From positions 116,815 through 180,814 of IMG/VR virus record IMGVR_UViG_3300021963_000029: a DNA stretch of 64,000 nt; one strand, given 5' to 3'. A model generated the notes under the pieces. That model did not search any database, had not been told where the DNA came from, and saw only the letters and a list, made by a program, of their open reading frames with translations. Below, piece after piece: positions 53,955 to 62,153 of this stretch (positions are counted from its first letter, which is position 1; each line of letters opens with the position of its first letter). Position numbers and translations under genes: made by a program. The DNA is from a virus.

Positions 53955-54130
53955 TTGTCCTTAAGTAGTTCTTCTAATCTTTGACGCATATTTATGCTTT
54001 CCTGTTTCATATAGTCTCTAAGGGAATATCCTTTTTGACCTTTCATAATACAGGTGCCTTGATAAAACATCGTGGCAGCAAATACTAAAAGGAAAACAAT
54101 ACCAATTATTTCAGGGTAATGTTGAGCCAT
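53951..54130 (-). CDS. Small single-pass membrane protein
   Basis: The start giving MAQHYPEIIGIVFLLVFAAT is preferred because the upstream extension is Cys-rich and lies within the next gene. The protein has 59 residues: one membrane helix followed by an amphipathic helix (RDYMKQESINMRQRLEELLK). It is part of the chain of overlapping mini-genes. Confidence 0.58.
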   Translation of the reverse strand: MAQHYPEIIGIVFLLVFAATMFYQGTCIMKGQKGYSLRDYMKQESINMRQRLEELLKDK

Positions 54131-54324
54131 GGTAGTACAGGGGGAATAACCCCAATGAGTCTTAAAAGTCCTTCTGCAAATAATGCTAGAACAACCCAAC
54201 CCACACACATACTAATTATACTAGCATTTCTATTGTGTTTTCTTATAGCAGCATCAATCATTTCTTGACACTCTCTATATGTAACCAGATGTTCTGGATT
54301 TAATTGTGTCATCCTATGTGCCAT
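54106..54324 (-). CDS. Small membrane protein with N-terminal helix
   Basis: The start giving MAHRMTQLNPEHLV has GGGGAG seven bases ahead, stronger than the ATG 12 bases downstream. The protein has 72 residues: a soluble helix (YRECQEMIDAAIRKHNRNAS) and a membrane segment (IISMCVGWVVLALFAEGLL), ending Pro-rich. It overlaps its neighbours by 16 and 25 bases. Confidence 0.58.
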   Translation of the reverse strand: MAHRMTQLNPEHLVTYRECQEMIDAAIRKHNRNASIISMCVGWVVLALFAEGLLRLIGVIPPVLPWLNITLK

Positions 54325-54470
54325 TTTAAGTCTCCCCAAAATTTATCCATAGGATCAACTCCAGTTTTTACAACTTCACAAGCTCTTTTATAAAACATAT
54401 TGTCTGTATTACCAGACTCTTCAAAGGTTTTTTTAATTTTCACCCAATTTTCATAGGTGTGCTTGTCCAT
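54309..54470 (-). CDS. Small soluble protein
   Basis: A 53-residue frame, MDKHTYENWVKIKKTFEESG, then NMFYKRACEVVKTGVDPMDK and FWGDLKWHIG. It is Lys/Trp-rich and helical, similar in make-up to small conserved cyanophage proteins. It is the first gene of the mini-gene chain, with AT-rich DNA and a possible weak promoter upstream. Confidence 0.58.
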   Translation of the reverse strand: MDKHTYENWVKIKKTFEESGNTDNMFYKRACEVVKTGVDPMDKFWGDLKWHIG

Positions 54471-54536
54471 TTGATTTAGACATAGTACTACTATATACTA
54501 GTCAGGAATTTTCAGTTGTCAGGTTATGTGTGTATT

Positions 54537-54692
54537 TCAAAACTTTTTAAGATGATCCTCTAGTCTATGCAACAGTTTTTCCATCTTGGGCATATCAGGC
54601 ACTTCAAGATTTGAGACATAGAGATACTCATCTAATGCAATGGTGAGCAGTTCAATATCTCCTTTGGAAAGAGTTGGGGATTCCCAGGTCAT
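54537..54692 (-). CDS. Small helical protein
   Basis: A 51-residue frame, MTWESPTLSKGDIELLTIAL then DEYLYVSNLEVPDMPKMEKL and LHRLEDHLKKF. It is joined to the zinc-ribbon gene by ATGA. Function unknown. Confidence 0.55.
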   Translation of the reverse strand: MTWESPTLSKGDIELLTIALDEYLYVSNLEVPDMPKMEKLLHRLEDHLKKF

Positions 54693-54940
54693 CTAATTTC
54701 AAACTCCAGTTTTCTAACTTTACGATTTTTTCTTGATTCTTGGAAAGCAAGATCTTCTCTACTTAATACAGAGTTACTTTCCTTCTTTAGTATATTACTG
54801 ACTATCTCCACCTTTGTCAAGTCAATAGCAGTAATAGTTTCACCTTTAATAGACGTTAAATTATCACACCCACAACATCTAGTTTGTGATGGGTGTGATT
54901 CTAATATTGAATTGCAATTTTTGCATCTTATTTTTAACAT
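54689..54940 (-). CDS. Small zinc-ribbon protein
   Basis: The protein has 83 residues. IRCKNCNSILESHPSQTRCC followed by GCDNL gives two C-x2-C knuckles for one zinc ion. The C-terminal half is basic and helical (FQESRKNRKVRKLEFEIR). It may bind nucleic acid or RNA polymerase; it lies right after tRNA-Gly. Confidence 0.65.
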   Translation of the reverse strand: MLKIRCKNCNSILESHPSQTRCCGCDNLTSIKGETITAIDLTKVEIVSNILKKESNSVLSREDLAFQESRKNRKVRKLEFEIR

Positions 54941-54958
54941 GGTCTTACATAAGTAGCA

Positions 54959-55029
54959 AGCGGGTAAGGGGATTCGAACCCCTGACTACAACTTGGAAGG
55001 ATGGTATGTTACCACTACACCATACCCGC
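54959..55029 (-). tRNA. tRNA-Gly(UCC)
   Basis: Acceptor stem GCGGGUA/UACCCGC, D-arm GUGU...ACAU, anticodon loop CUUCCAA (UCC), T-arm AGGGG-UUCGAAU-CCCCU, discriminator U. The anticodon stem (CCAUC/GUUGU) has two mismatches, U-U and C-U, so function may be weakened. CCA is not encoded. Confidence 0.85.
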
Positions 55030-55067
55030 ATATTTAAGGAGGTAGGGGAGTTATCTCCCCCAAGGAC

Positions 55068-55730
55068 TCAAACCTCCACTGTAACTAGACGATTAGCATA
55101 TTCATAGGCATAGTTTGTTCTAGCACCATGAATACCCCAACCAATCCAGCTATAAGCATAATCCATATATCTGTCAATGGATTTTCCAGGGACTTTCATC
55201 CTATCTTCTATTCTCTTCCATTGGACTTCATTTGTCAAGTATTTAAGTTGGGTTTGCATTTCAGATGGATTGCCACCATATCTTTTAGCAAAATCACCCA
55301 ATCCATAATACCTATTGGCAGATGTCCATTGAATCAGACCATAACCACGCCAGCAGTTATGATAACTGGTTCTGCTACCACCTTCACAAACATTAGGCAC
55401 AAACATAGATTCCTGCTTAATGTTGCCCATGATAGTAGCAAGGGCATTTCTGTCTTTGATTCCTTGGTCCTGAAAAAATTGCAGGGCAAGGTTTTCATGT
55501 TCTGAACACCCTTTACAAATTAGCCTTTTCTCTTTTGGCTTTGGTAGTGCAACCTCTCGGATTGCTGTCTTCTTTTCATCTACAAGATCAAACTCTTTAA
55601 TAATAGAATAAGGTTTTGTTTCCACTGGAGGTGGAGGACCTTGCATCTTGTAGTTTAGGAATGGCAGTGATGCCGTACTGGTTGTAACCGTTGCCAAGAG
55701 AGGCAGGGCTACTGTAAAGATTGATTGCAT
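55068..55730 (-). CDS. Phage tail lysozyme-like protein with signal peptide
   Basis: The protein has 220 residues. MQSIFTVALPLLATVTTSTA is a signal-peptide-like start. A Pro/Lys linker follows. Residues ~80-215 form a lysozyme-like domain of the phage_lysozyme2 type: FFQDQGIKDRNALATIMGNI, KQESMFVPNVCEGG with the catalytic Glu, and YGLIQWTSANRYYGL. Export could let it act in the periplasm. Its leader holds two alternative hairpins. It differs from the GH24 and transglycosylase enzymes elsewhere in the window. Confidence 0.82.
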   Translation of the reverse strand: MQSIFTVALPLLATVTTSTASLPFLNYKMQGPPPPVETKPYSIIKEFDLVDEKKTAIREVALPKPKEKRLICKGCSEHENLALQFFQDQGIKDRNALATIMGNIKQESMFVPNVCEGGSRTSYHNCWRGYGLIQWTSANRYYGLGDFAKRYGGNPSEMQTQLKYLTNEVQWKRIEDRMKVPGKSIDRYMDYAYSWIGWGIHGARTNYAYEYANRLVTVEV

Positions 55731-55759
55731 TTAAATTGATTGAACTCTACATCCTAATA

Positions 55760-55789
55760 GAGAAAGCGCACTTCCCCTTTCTCAAGGGG
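55760..55789 (-). promoter_or_regulatory. Two alternative leader hairpins before the lysozyme-like gene
   Basis: On the RNA strand CCCCUU-GAGA-AAGGGG (GNRA tetraloop) overlaps a second possible stem GAGAAAG/CUUUCUC. Both cannot form together because GAGA and AAG are shared. Such pairs occur in attenuators and translational switches. The role here is inferred. Confidence 0.4.
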
Positions 55790-55803
55790 CAATCTCCTAG
55801 GCT

Positions 55804-55832
55804 CTAATATCATTGTCAATGACTAATGACAA
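55804..55832 (-). promoter_or_regulatory. Weak sigma70-type promoter before the lysozyme-like gene
   Basis: TTGTCA and TATTAG are 17 bases apart on the minus strand. A TTGACA also lies 12 bases further downstream without a good -10. The location, between two genes and before the leader hairpins, fits. Confidence 0.3.
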
Positions 55833-55861
55833 AACCATAATATCAGTCTATTTAGGACTTG

Positions 55862-56047
55862 TCAATATTGGTCCAAATAATCCAAAGACAATACTTCAAT
55901 GTCTTCTTTCTGAATGACCCAATCTCTAATTTCATCATAGAGTGCTTGAGCATCCTTTGATCTACCTTCTGCACAAAGATCATGCATTCTATCAATGATA
56001 TCATCAACACCCTTTTGACAAAGATCCTTCATTTGAGTTGGGGTCAT
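55862..56047 (-). CDS. Small acidic helical protein
   Basis: The start giving MTPTQMKDLCQKGVDDIIDR has AGGAAAG ahead; the upstream extension lies in the previous gene. The protein has 61 residues and is helical and acidic (SLDYLDQY at the end). It overlaps the GIY-YIG-like gene by 44 bases. No family recognised. Confidence 0.55.
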   Translation of the reverse strand: MTPTQMKDLCQKGVDDIIDRMHDLCAEGRSKDAQALYDEIRDWVIQKEDIEVLSLDYLDQY

Positions 56048-56471
56048 AATAATCTTTCCTAAAGTACCTGGATAGAATGTTGCTATTATAGTACTTGGGG
56101 ATACCAATGTCAAGGGATTCAGTCAGTACATTATTCAAGAACAGTTGTCTTGTCTCTTCGTAATTGCACTTTCCTTTTGTTTTATGGAGGCTAAGTATGC
56201 TTCTGTTGCAGGATGACTTGCCCCATTTGTCAACATCCTCTTTGAGTTCTGGACAGGATCCATAATACTTTTTCCAGTCAGACTCTGACTTAACCTTTCT
56301 AGATTTTCCTCTTGGTGTGCGGTATGACCAGAAATACTTTCTACCAATATAGTCACGATTAGTTGGATTGCAGTGTATAAGATAAACAAAACCAAAATAA
56401 TCTTGAATATGATCTGTATCAAATACTTCCCCATTGTACATCCAAGGGTTATCGTAGCTCATATATCTCAT
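56004..56471 (-). CDS. GIY-YIG-like nuclease-fold protein
   Basis: The protein has 155 residues. FGFVYLIHCNPTNRDYIGRK corresponds to the G-(F/I)-Y...Y-I-G motif with the two beta strands of the GIY-YIG fold; the Arg of YIGRK stands where YIGK/R is expected. KKYYGSCPELKEDVDKWGKS and LHKTKGKCNYEETRQLFLNN follow, as in T4-type Seg-related proteins. It could be a nuclease or a mobile element remnant; a free-standing homing endonuclease is possible. A GATAAATA box lies 15 bases ahead of the start. Confidence 0.65.
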   Translation of the reverse strand: MRYMSYDNPWMYNGEVFDTDHIQDYFGFVYLIHCNPTNRDYIGRKYFWSYRTPRGKSRKVKSESDWKKYYGSCPELKEDVDKWGKSSCNRSILSLHKTKGKCNYEETRQLFLNNVLTESLDIGIPKYYNSNILSRYFRKDYYDPNSNEGSLSKGC

Positions 56472-56486
56472 AGTATAATGAGCTAT

Positions 56487-56494
56487 TATTTATC
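56487..56494 (-). promoter_or_regulatory. Late-promoter-like box GATAAATA
   Basis: GATAAATA lies 15 bases upstream of the GIY-YIG-like gene on the minus strand; 7 of 8 positions match TATAAATA. Confidence 0.35.
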
Positions 56495-56515
56495 TTGAAC
56501 CCTTACAGAGTTATT

Positions 56516-56659
56516 CTATTTACTTTCTGAGTTCTTGTCAACTCCAGATTTCTTCTCTCTGATCTTGGCAATCAGGGCATTGAGCTTCTCCCTCTTGGCA
56601 ACCTGAGAGGGTTTCCTGCCCTTCCTAGGACCCTCTGGAGGGGTTAACTCCTCATTCAT
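56516..56659 (-). CDS. Small basic protein
   Basis: A 47-residue frame, MNEELTPPEGPRKGRKPSQV then AKREKLNALIAKIREKKSGV in the middle. It is basic, with an AT-hook-like GRKP. It joins the virion protein gene by ATGA. A DNA-binding role is possible. Confidence 0.58.
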   Translation of the reverse strand: MNEELTPPEGPRKGRKPSQVAKREKLNALIAKIREKKSGVDKNSESK

Positions 56660-57606
56660 CTCTCTACCCCATATCTTCTGTCAGACTTAGAGGTATCCAT
56701 TCTCTCCTTTGCTTGCTTAGTAGCAGTAGCATACATTACTTCTTTTGCTCTCTTGCCATATCTTTCTTTGAACCCAGCAGCAGACTTCTTCATTCCCTTC
56801 ACAAGTCTTTCCTTCTCTGCTTTTTCTGTAGGATCAAGTGCTCTTTCATCTAGGTGATCTGCAGCCCTATATCCTTTGTGACCTGCTTTATAATTTTGAT
56901 ATGCTTTTGTATTTGCTTTTTTATCAGCATTTGTTACTACCATTCTGTCATCTTTTGGTTCCTTCTTCTCTCCACCATAAACTGCTTCACCAACACAGTT
57001 AGGAACTTCCTTTCCACCCTTCATTTTAGTAGGAGGATTGCCAAGTTTCTTGCCAGTCCAGCACTTACTTGCACCAACATTCTTTCTTGCTTGTCTGATA
57101 CCTTCAATGATTTGATCTAGTTCCTCTACATTAAGAGTCTTAGGATATCCCTTTTCTCCTGGTCTAGCAGGTCTTTCTCCACGCTTTCTCTTATCATGAA
57201 TGTTATCCCAAAGACCTCTCTTCTCTTCTAAGTCTTCAGAAGATTCTCTGATCTTCTTTTTATTTTTTACTTCCTTTGCTTTGGCAAGAGTTCTTTCTCT
57301 TGCTGCTTCTCTTTCTTTTTGGGGAATTTCAAATCCTTTAATATCCATAGTTCCTTCATCAACTAGATCACCATCTAGTTCAACAGAGTCTGCCATCCCA
57401 TGAATATGCTTACCTCTTGACTTCTTATCTTCTCTTTCAGCAGATCTTGCCTCAGATCCTGCATACTTAGATGCAACCTTAGGATCCATTCTGCTTGCTT
57501 TTTTATCAGCAACCTCTGCTCTTCTCAATGCTCTTTCTTCTGGATCCATTCTTTCATCCAGTTGATTCTCATAAATTGCTAGATAAGCTTCTCTTAGATC
57601 TTTCAT
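56656..57606 (-). CDS. Late virion protein, charged and Lys-rich
   Basis: The start giving MKDLREAYLAIYENQLDERM is chosen; another ATG lies nine bases upstream. The protein has ~316 residues, highly charged, with repeated Glu/Lys helices. The N-terminal LREAYLAIYEN motif and the end KKSAAGFKERYGKRAKEVMY are patterns I recall in cyanophage capsid-associated structural proteins. QARKNVGASKCWTGKKLGNP and VPNCVGE lie in the middle. A perfect late promoter (TATAAATA) precedes it, supporting a virion role. Confidence 0.65.
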   Translation of the reverse strand: MKDLREAYLAIYENQLDERMDPEERALRRAEVADKKASRMDPKVASKYAGSEARSAEREDKKSRGKHIHGMADSVELDGDLVDEGTMDIKGFEIPQKEREAARERTLAKAKEVKNKKKIRESSEDLEEKRGLWDNIHDKRKRGERPARPGEKGYPKTLNVEELDQIIEGIRQARKNVGASKCWTGKKLGNPPTKMKGGKEVPNCVGEAVYGGEKKEPKDDRMVVTNADKKANTKAYQNYKAGHKGYRAADHLDERALDPTEKAEKERLVKGMKKSAAGFKERYGKRAKEVMYATATKQAKERMDTSKSDRRYGVER

Positions 57607-57627
57607 GACGCACAAAGACTTTTCAAC

Positions 57628-57635
57628 TATTTATA
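57628..57635 (-). promoter_or_regulatory. Late promoter TATAAATA
   Basis: A perfect T4-type late promoter on the minus strand, 21 bases before the virion gene start. Its first T is the end of the T-run of the nrdB terminator, so the two signals touch. Late promoters are read by gp55-gp33 RNA polymerase; gp33 is encoded in this window. Confidence 0.75.
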
Positions 57636-57658
57636 AAAAAAGAGGGGCATAACCCCTC
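57635..57658 (-). terminator. Terminator behind nrdB
   Basis: GAGGGG-TTATG-CCCCTC followed by TTTTTTT on the minus strand overlaps the nrdB stop codon and directly precedes the late promoter. It ends the middle-type nrd transcript. Confidence 0.85.
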
Positions 57659-58787
57659 AGAGTTGGAAACCAGCAAAGGTATCCTTCTTTACATCTTGTT
57701 TGATTCCACCAACAACATAGGATTCAACTTCTGTTTCTTGTGGTGCAACCTGTAGTCCCTTAGAAGAAATCCAGTGTTCAGTCCAAGGAAGAGGGTTATT
57801 CTTTGCAGGAATATCATAAATTGGTTTAAGTCCAATAGCACGCATTCTTCTATTAGCAATCCACTCAACATAACTGTTAAGCAGTTTGTCATTCAGACCA
57901 ATCATAGATCCATCCTTGAACAGATACTGTGCCCAGGACTTCTCTTGATCTACACAATTTTTAAATGCACTGGTTACCCAATCTTGCTCTTCTTTAGCAA
58001 TTTGCTGCATCTCTGGATCATCCCCTTCATTCCACTTATTGAGGATGTTTTGAGTAATGACAAGGTGCTGATTTTCATCTCTGGCGATGAGAGAGATAAT
58101 TTTAGCGGATCCTTCCATAAGTTTGAGTTCACCAAATGCAAAGCTGCAAGCGAACGAGACATAAAACCTGATACCTTCGAGAATGTTGACATTGGCAATT
58201 GCTCTGTAAAGTTTCCTCTTTAATTCAATTCTTTCTTCCCTTGCAAAACCTGCACCTTCTTGTGCATACAACCAAGCATTAGATGTTCCATACTGCTGTG
58301 CAGAGTTGATGAAATCATCATATGCACCAGTGACAGAAGATGCTCTTTCAAGAATCCTTTCGTTATTTAAGATAGTATCAAATACTTCTGTAGGATCAGA
58401 GTAAACATTCTTAATGATATAAGTATAGGATCTGGAGTGAATCATCTCCATGAACTCCCATACAGTCATACATGCTTCCAGTTCAGGAAGAGAACAGTAT
58501 GGAATGAATGCCATACCAGGACCTCTTCCTTGAACTGAATCAAGAAGGATTTGGTACTTTAGATTGGATGTAAAGATGTGCTTTTGTTCAGGTCTTAGAG
58601 TCTGATAATCAGCACGATCTTTCTGGAGAGAAACCTCTTCAGGTCTCCAAAAATAACCCAGTTGCTGTTGAGTCAGTTTATCAAAGACAGGATACTTATA
58701 TTGATCATACCTTTGAACACCAAGAGGGTTTCCAAAAAACATAGGTTGCTTTTTGAAATCCACAGGGGATGTATTGAATACTGTCAT
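57657..58787 (-). CDS. nrdB: Ribonucleotide reductase class I beta subunit (NrdB)
   Basis: The start giving MTVFNTSPVDFKKQPMFFGN matches the T4 NrdB start (STVFNTNPVDV type); a GTG at 58835 would add 16 residues and has a ribosome-site-like AAGGAGAGG. The protein has ~376 residues. PELEACMTVWEFMEMIHSRS and ARDENQHLVITQ hold the E-x2-H metal ligands. It carries the metal-radical cofactor for NrdA. It overlaps the end of nrdA only if the longer start is used. Confidence 0.96.
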   Translation of the reverse strand: MTVFNTSPVDFKKQPMFFGNPLGVQRYDQYKYPVFDKLTQQQLGYFWRPEEVSLQKDRADYQTLRPEQKHIFTSNLKYQILLDSVQGRGPGMAFIPYCSLPELEACMTVWEFMEMIHSRSYTYIIKNVYSDPTEVFDTILNNERILERASSVTGAYDDFINSAQQYGTSNAWLYAQEGAGFAREERIELKRKLYRAIANVNILEGIRFYVSFACSFAFGELKLMEGSAKIISLIARDENQHLVITQNILNKWNEGDDPEMQQIAKEEQDWVTSAFKNCVDQEKSWAQYLFKDGSMIGLNDKLLNSYVEWIANRRMRAIGLKPIYDIPAKNNPLPWTEHWISSKGLQVAPQETEVESYVVGGIKQDVKKDTFAGFQL

Positions 58788-58815
58788 ACCTTGGATGTTC
58801 TCTTCTGAATTGACT

Positions 58816-61116
58816 CTAAATTTTGCAACTGTCACAGTCTTCCTCTCCTTTTGAACTTAAGATTTCTTCAATTAAATCATTGATATTTTGTGATGGTTCC
58901 TTAATTTCATCTGTCTTATTATCATAAGTGTTTTGATAATAAGAAGTTTTCCATCCATACTTATATGTATTGAGAAGATCTTGTGCCATTACTGACACAG
59001 GAACTTCATTATTTTCGTAATTCTCTGGATTATAGGACCAGTTTCCAGAAATCGCTTGATCAAAGAACTTTTGCATAACTGCAACAATATTAATATACCC
59101 AGTATTGCTAGGCATATCCCAAAGGAGCGTGTAATTGTTCTTAAGTGCTTGGTACTGTGGAACAATTTGCTTAAGGGGTCCTTTCTTGCTCTTTTTAATA
59201 GACAAGAATCCTCTAGGTGGTTCGATTCCATTGGTTGCATTTGACACAACGGAACTGCTCTCTGAAGGCATCTGTGCCGACAATGTGCTATGTCTAAGTC
59301 CATGTGCCTGAATCTCGGCACGTAAAGTCTCCCAATCATGCTGGTATGGAATTGAAGTTAGTTCATCTACATCCTTTTTGTATGTATCAATAGGCAAAAT
59401 ACCATCAGCATACTTAGTCCTTGAGAAATATTCACAAGCACCTTTTTCTTTAGCAACCTGATTAGATGCCTTAAGCAGATAATATTGGAATGACTCAGAC
59501 AGTCCATGAACTGCATCCCATGCCTCTTGAGAATCATATCTGAATCCAAGTTTGGCAAGATAGTGTGCAAGTCCAATATAACCAATACCTAGGGATCTAC
59601 GTGCCTTTGTAGATTTCTCTGCAGCAATGACAGGATAGTCCTGATAATCAATCAGTTCTTCCAAACCTCTTACAGACAGTTCACAAAGTTCTTCAAACTC
59701 TTCATCATCCTTGACCTTACCTACATTAACTGCAGACAGAATACAAAGGGCAATCTCACCATCAGGATCATCAATATGATTCAATGGTTTTGTTGGAAGA
59801 GTAATTTCTTGACACAGATTGCTCATCTCAATCTTATCCTTAAAGGAAGAGTGAGAGTTGCAATGGTCAATATTCATGATGTAGATTCTACCAGTTTCTG
59901 CTCTCTCTTTCAAGAGTGCCAGAAATAGTTCTTGACCCCCAATAGTTTTTCTTGGAATAGACTCATTTCGTTCTGCATCCAGATAAAGGTCGTCAAATCC
60001 ATCAAGCCCAAAATTAGCACTAAGCTCAGGAACATCATGTGGGCTGAAGAGTGAAATGTCTTGGTTCTTAATGAATCTTTCATAGAAGAGTTTGCTGATT
60101 TGAATTGAGTAATCTAGTTTTCTAACTCTATTGTCTTCTGTTCCTTTGTTGTTCTTAAGTACAATAATATCTTCTATCTCTTTGTGCCAGATTGGAAAGT
60201 GGACAGTAGCACTTCCACCACGAATCCCATTCTGTGTACAGCATCTAACAGTTGCTTCAAACTTTTTGAGGAATGGGACAACCCCTGTATGAGCAACTTC
60301 TCCCCCTCTGATCTTAGAGTTGATTGCACGGATTTTGCCTGCATTGATACCAATTCCTGCTCTTTGAGCAACATACCTACCAATTGCCATATCAGAACTG
60401 AAGATGCTGTCAAGGGAGTCATCAACATCAACAAGAACACAACTTGCAAATTGACGAAGTGGGGTTCTAACACCTGCCATGATTGGTGTAGGAATGTTGA
60501 TTTTGTGCTTTGAGATTGCATCATAGTATCTCTTTACATAGGAGAGTCTAGTTTCTTTTGGATACTTAGCAAAAATAGTTGCAGCAATCAACATGTACAT
60601 AAACTGTGGAGTCTCATAGACCTTTCCACTGCTTCTATCTTGTACAAGATATTTGTCTACTACTTGTCTGAGTCCAGCATAAGTGAATAGATAATCACGA
60701 TTATGGTTGATATGATGACCCAGTTTATTGAGTTCATCCTCACTATAGTTAGTCAAAATATCAGGATCATAAACACCTAGATTGACACAATTATTAACAT
60801 GGTCAAACAGTGATGGATGATCTTGAACTCTACCATAAAGAGACTTCCTTACAGCAAACAAAAGAAGTCTTGCTGCTACAAATTGATAGTTAGGATTATC
60901 AAGATCAATTAGATCTGATGCAGACCTAATCAAAATCTCTTGGATCTCTGCAGTGGTAATACCATCATAAAACTGAATACCAGAATGCATCTCAATCTGA
61001 GATGCAGATACACCAGCAATATCTTTACATGCTTCTTCTACCATCAGATGAAGCTTATTCAGATCCAGTGCCTCAATAGATCCATTTCTCTTAACTACTT
61101 TTGTTCCGTTGCTCAT
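58816..61116 (-). CDS. nrdA: Ribonucleotide reductase class I alpha subunit (NrdA)
   Basis: The start giving MSNGTKVVKRNGSIEALDLN matches the ATP-cone beginning; another ATG lies 12 bases upstream. The protein has ~766 residues. FASCVLVDVDDSLDSIF, SNLCQEITLPTKPLN and the C-terminal CDSC pair provide the redox cysteines; GIGYIGLAHYLAKLGF and PSESSSVVSNATNGIEPPRG are active-site signatures. It makes dNDPs with NrdB. Glutaredoxin (22.3 kb) could reduce it. It is the main middle gene of this block. Confidence 0.97.
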   Translation of the reverse strand: MSNGTKVVKRNGSIEALDLNKLHLMVEEACKDIAGVSASQIEMHSGIQFYDGITTAEIQEILIRSASDLIDLDNPNYQFVAARLLLFAVRKSLYGRVQDHPSLFDHVNNCVNLGVYDPDILTNYSEDELNKLGHHINHNRDYLFTYAGLRQVVDKYLVQDRSSGKVYETPQFMYMLIAATIFAKYPKETRLSYVKRYYDAISKHKINIPTPIMAGVRTPLRQFASCVLVDVDDSLDSIFSSDMAIGRYVAQRAGIGINAGKIRAINSKIRGGEVAHTGVVPFLKKFEATVRCCTQNGIRGGSATVHFPIWHKEIEDIIVLKNNKGTEDNRVRKLDYSIQISKLFYERFIKNQDISLFSPHDVPELSANFGLDGFDDLYLDAERNESIPRKTIGGQELFLALLKERAETGRIYIMNIDHCNSHSSFKDKIEMSNLCQEITLPTKPLNHIDDPDGEIALCILSAVNVGKVKDDEEFEELCELSVRGLEELIDYQDYPVIAAEKSTKARRSLGIGYIGLAHYLAKLGFRYDSQEAWDAVHGLSESFQYYLLKASNQVAKEKGACEYFSRTKYADGILPIDTYKKDVDELTSIPYQHDWETLRAEIQAHGLRHSTLSAQMPSESSSVVSNATNGIEPPRGFLSIKKSKKGPLKQIVPQYQALKNNYTLLWDMPSNTGYINIVAVMQKFFDQAISGNWSYNPENYENNEVPVSVMAQDLLNTYKYGWKTSYYQNTYDNKTDEIKEPSQNINDLIEEILSSKGEEDCDSCKI

Positions 61117-62138
61117 ACTCGTTTCCAACTAATAAGTTTTGTTTTTGCTTCTAGACCAGAATAGGTATTAGATTCTAGCAGATGATTTACATCATGTCCA
61201 GACAACACCATGTCATTAATATCTTTTTCTTTTATATCTTGTGGCCAAATAACTACAGGAAATTTCAAATCAATTGCCTTTTGGATCCTATCTACAATCT
61301 GTTTATTTCTCTTTTCATTATCATAGACCATCACAAAATCAACTTCAAAATTTGAGATAAAAAACATCCTATCAATATCAGCACCTACCATGGCAATGGC
61401 ATTGTCTAGGAACATACTATCAAATGGACCCTCTGTAATGTATACAGTCTTGTCCCAATCAACCCTATCTAATCCATATATTTTTGGATGGTGCTCATCT
61501 AGGATAATTGTAATGTATTTAATTTTTGATTTTGCATTTAAACTACGACCTTGAAACCCAAATAGTTTCCCATGGTTGATGAGTGGGATGATGATCCTTG
61601 GTTCATCTTGGTCTGTAGAATCAAATGTATGCTTTTGCTGGTTAGTCCAGTCTTTAAACTTTTCACAATAATATAGTTGATCATAAAACTTTTTTGGAAT
61701 TTGCCTCTGATCTACATACTGTCTTGCTGGATGTGTAATATTTAGATCTGCCAGGGTAGGTAAGTCTACAATTTTCAGAGTTTCAGAATTTTCAGATTTC
61801 TTGAAAAACTTTGGTTCCTGAAAATTCCAGTCTGGGTCTGCAGTGTTGGATCCTTTACCAGTCAATCCATTCTTATATCTTTCCATCACATACTGATCGT
61901 ACAGTGTGGTATCAAGATCCTTTAAAAAATGGGTAAATGACTTTGACACTCCACAGTTATGACACTTGAAGTTATGATCATTTTTAAATTTATAGATGTA
62001 CCCTCTTGCCTTATTCTTATGCCTCTGAGAATCTCCACAATAAGGACATCTAAAATTATATAAACCTGTCTTCTTCTGTGAGAACTTTTGCAATCTAGAA
62101 GAAACTAATCCAATATATTTGGAATCAACAATACTCAT
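61113..62138 (-). CDS. gp61: gp61 DNA primase
   Basis: The protein has ~341 residues (T4 has 342). YNFRCPYCGDSQRHKNKARG and FKCHNCGVSKSF form the zinc domain; YITEGPFDSMFLDNAIAMVG and DFVMVYDNEKRNKQIVDRIQ are the TOPRIM motifs with the E and D-N-D residues. It makes RNA primers with gp41. MMSI gives two possible starts; the second is used here. It overlaps nrdA by four bases. Confidence 0.93.
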   Translation of the reverse strand: MSIVDSKYIGLVSSRLQKFSQKKTGLYNFRCPYCGDSQRHKNKARGYIYKFKNDHNFKCHNCGVSKSFTHFLKDLDTTLYDQYVMERYKNGLTGKGSNTADPDWNFQEPKFFKKSENSETLKIVDLPTLADLNITHPARQYVDQRQIPKKFYDQLYYCEKFKDWTNQQKHTFDSTDQDEPRIIIPLINHGKLFGFQGRSLNAKSKIKYITIILDEHHPKIYGLDRVDWDKTVYITEGPFDSMFLDNAIAMVGADIDRMFFISNFEVDFVMVYDNEKRNKQIVDRIQKAIDLKFPVVIWPQDIKEKDINDMVLSGHDVNHLLESNTYSGLEAKTKLISWKRV

Positions 62139-62153
62139 CACAAAAGAAAGGTA

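Noticed and set aside
54471-54536. Possible promoter (CTGACA...TAGTAT, TACTAT) before the mini-gene chain
   Set aside because: The matches are weak and several alternatives exist; the stretch is AT-rich and short and I see nothing else in it.
56135-56434. 99-residue minus-strand ORF in another frame of the GIY-YIG-like gene
   Set aside because: Overlaps the better supported GIY-YIG-like frame completely; no ribosome site, low-quality protein pattern.
57774-58223. 149-residue plus-strand ORF opposite nrdB
   Set aside because: Shadow of nrdB.
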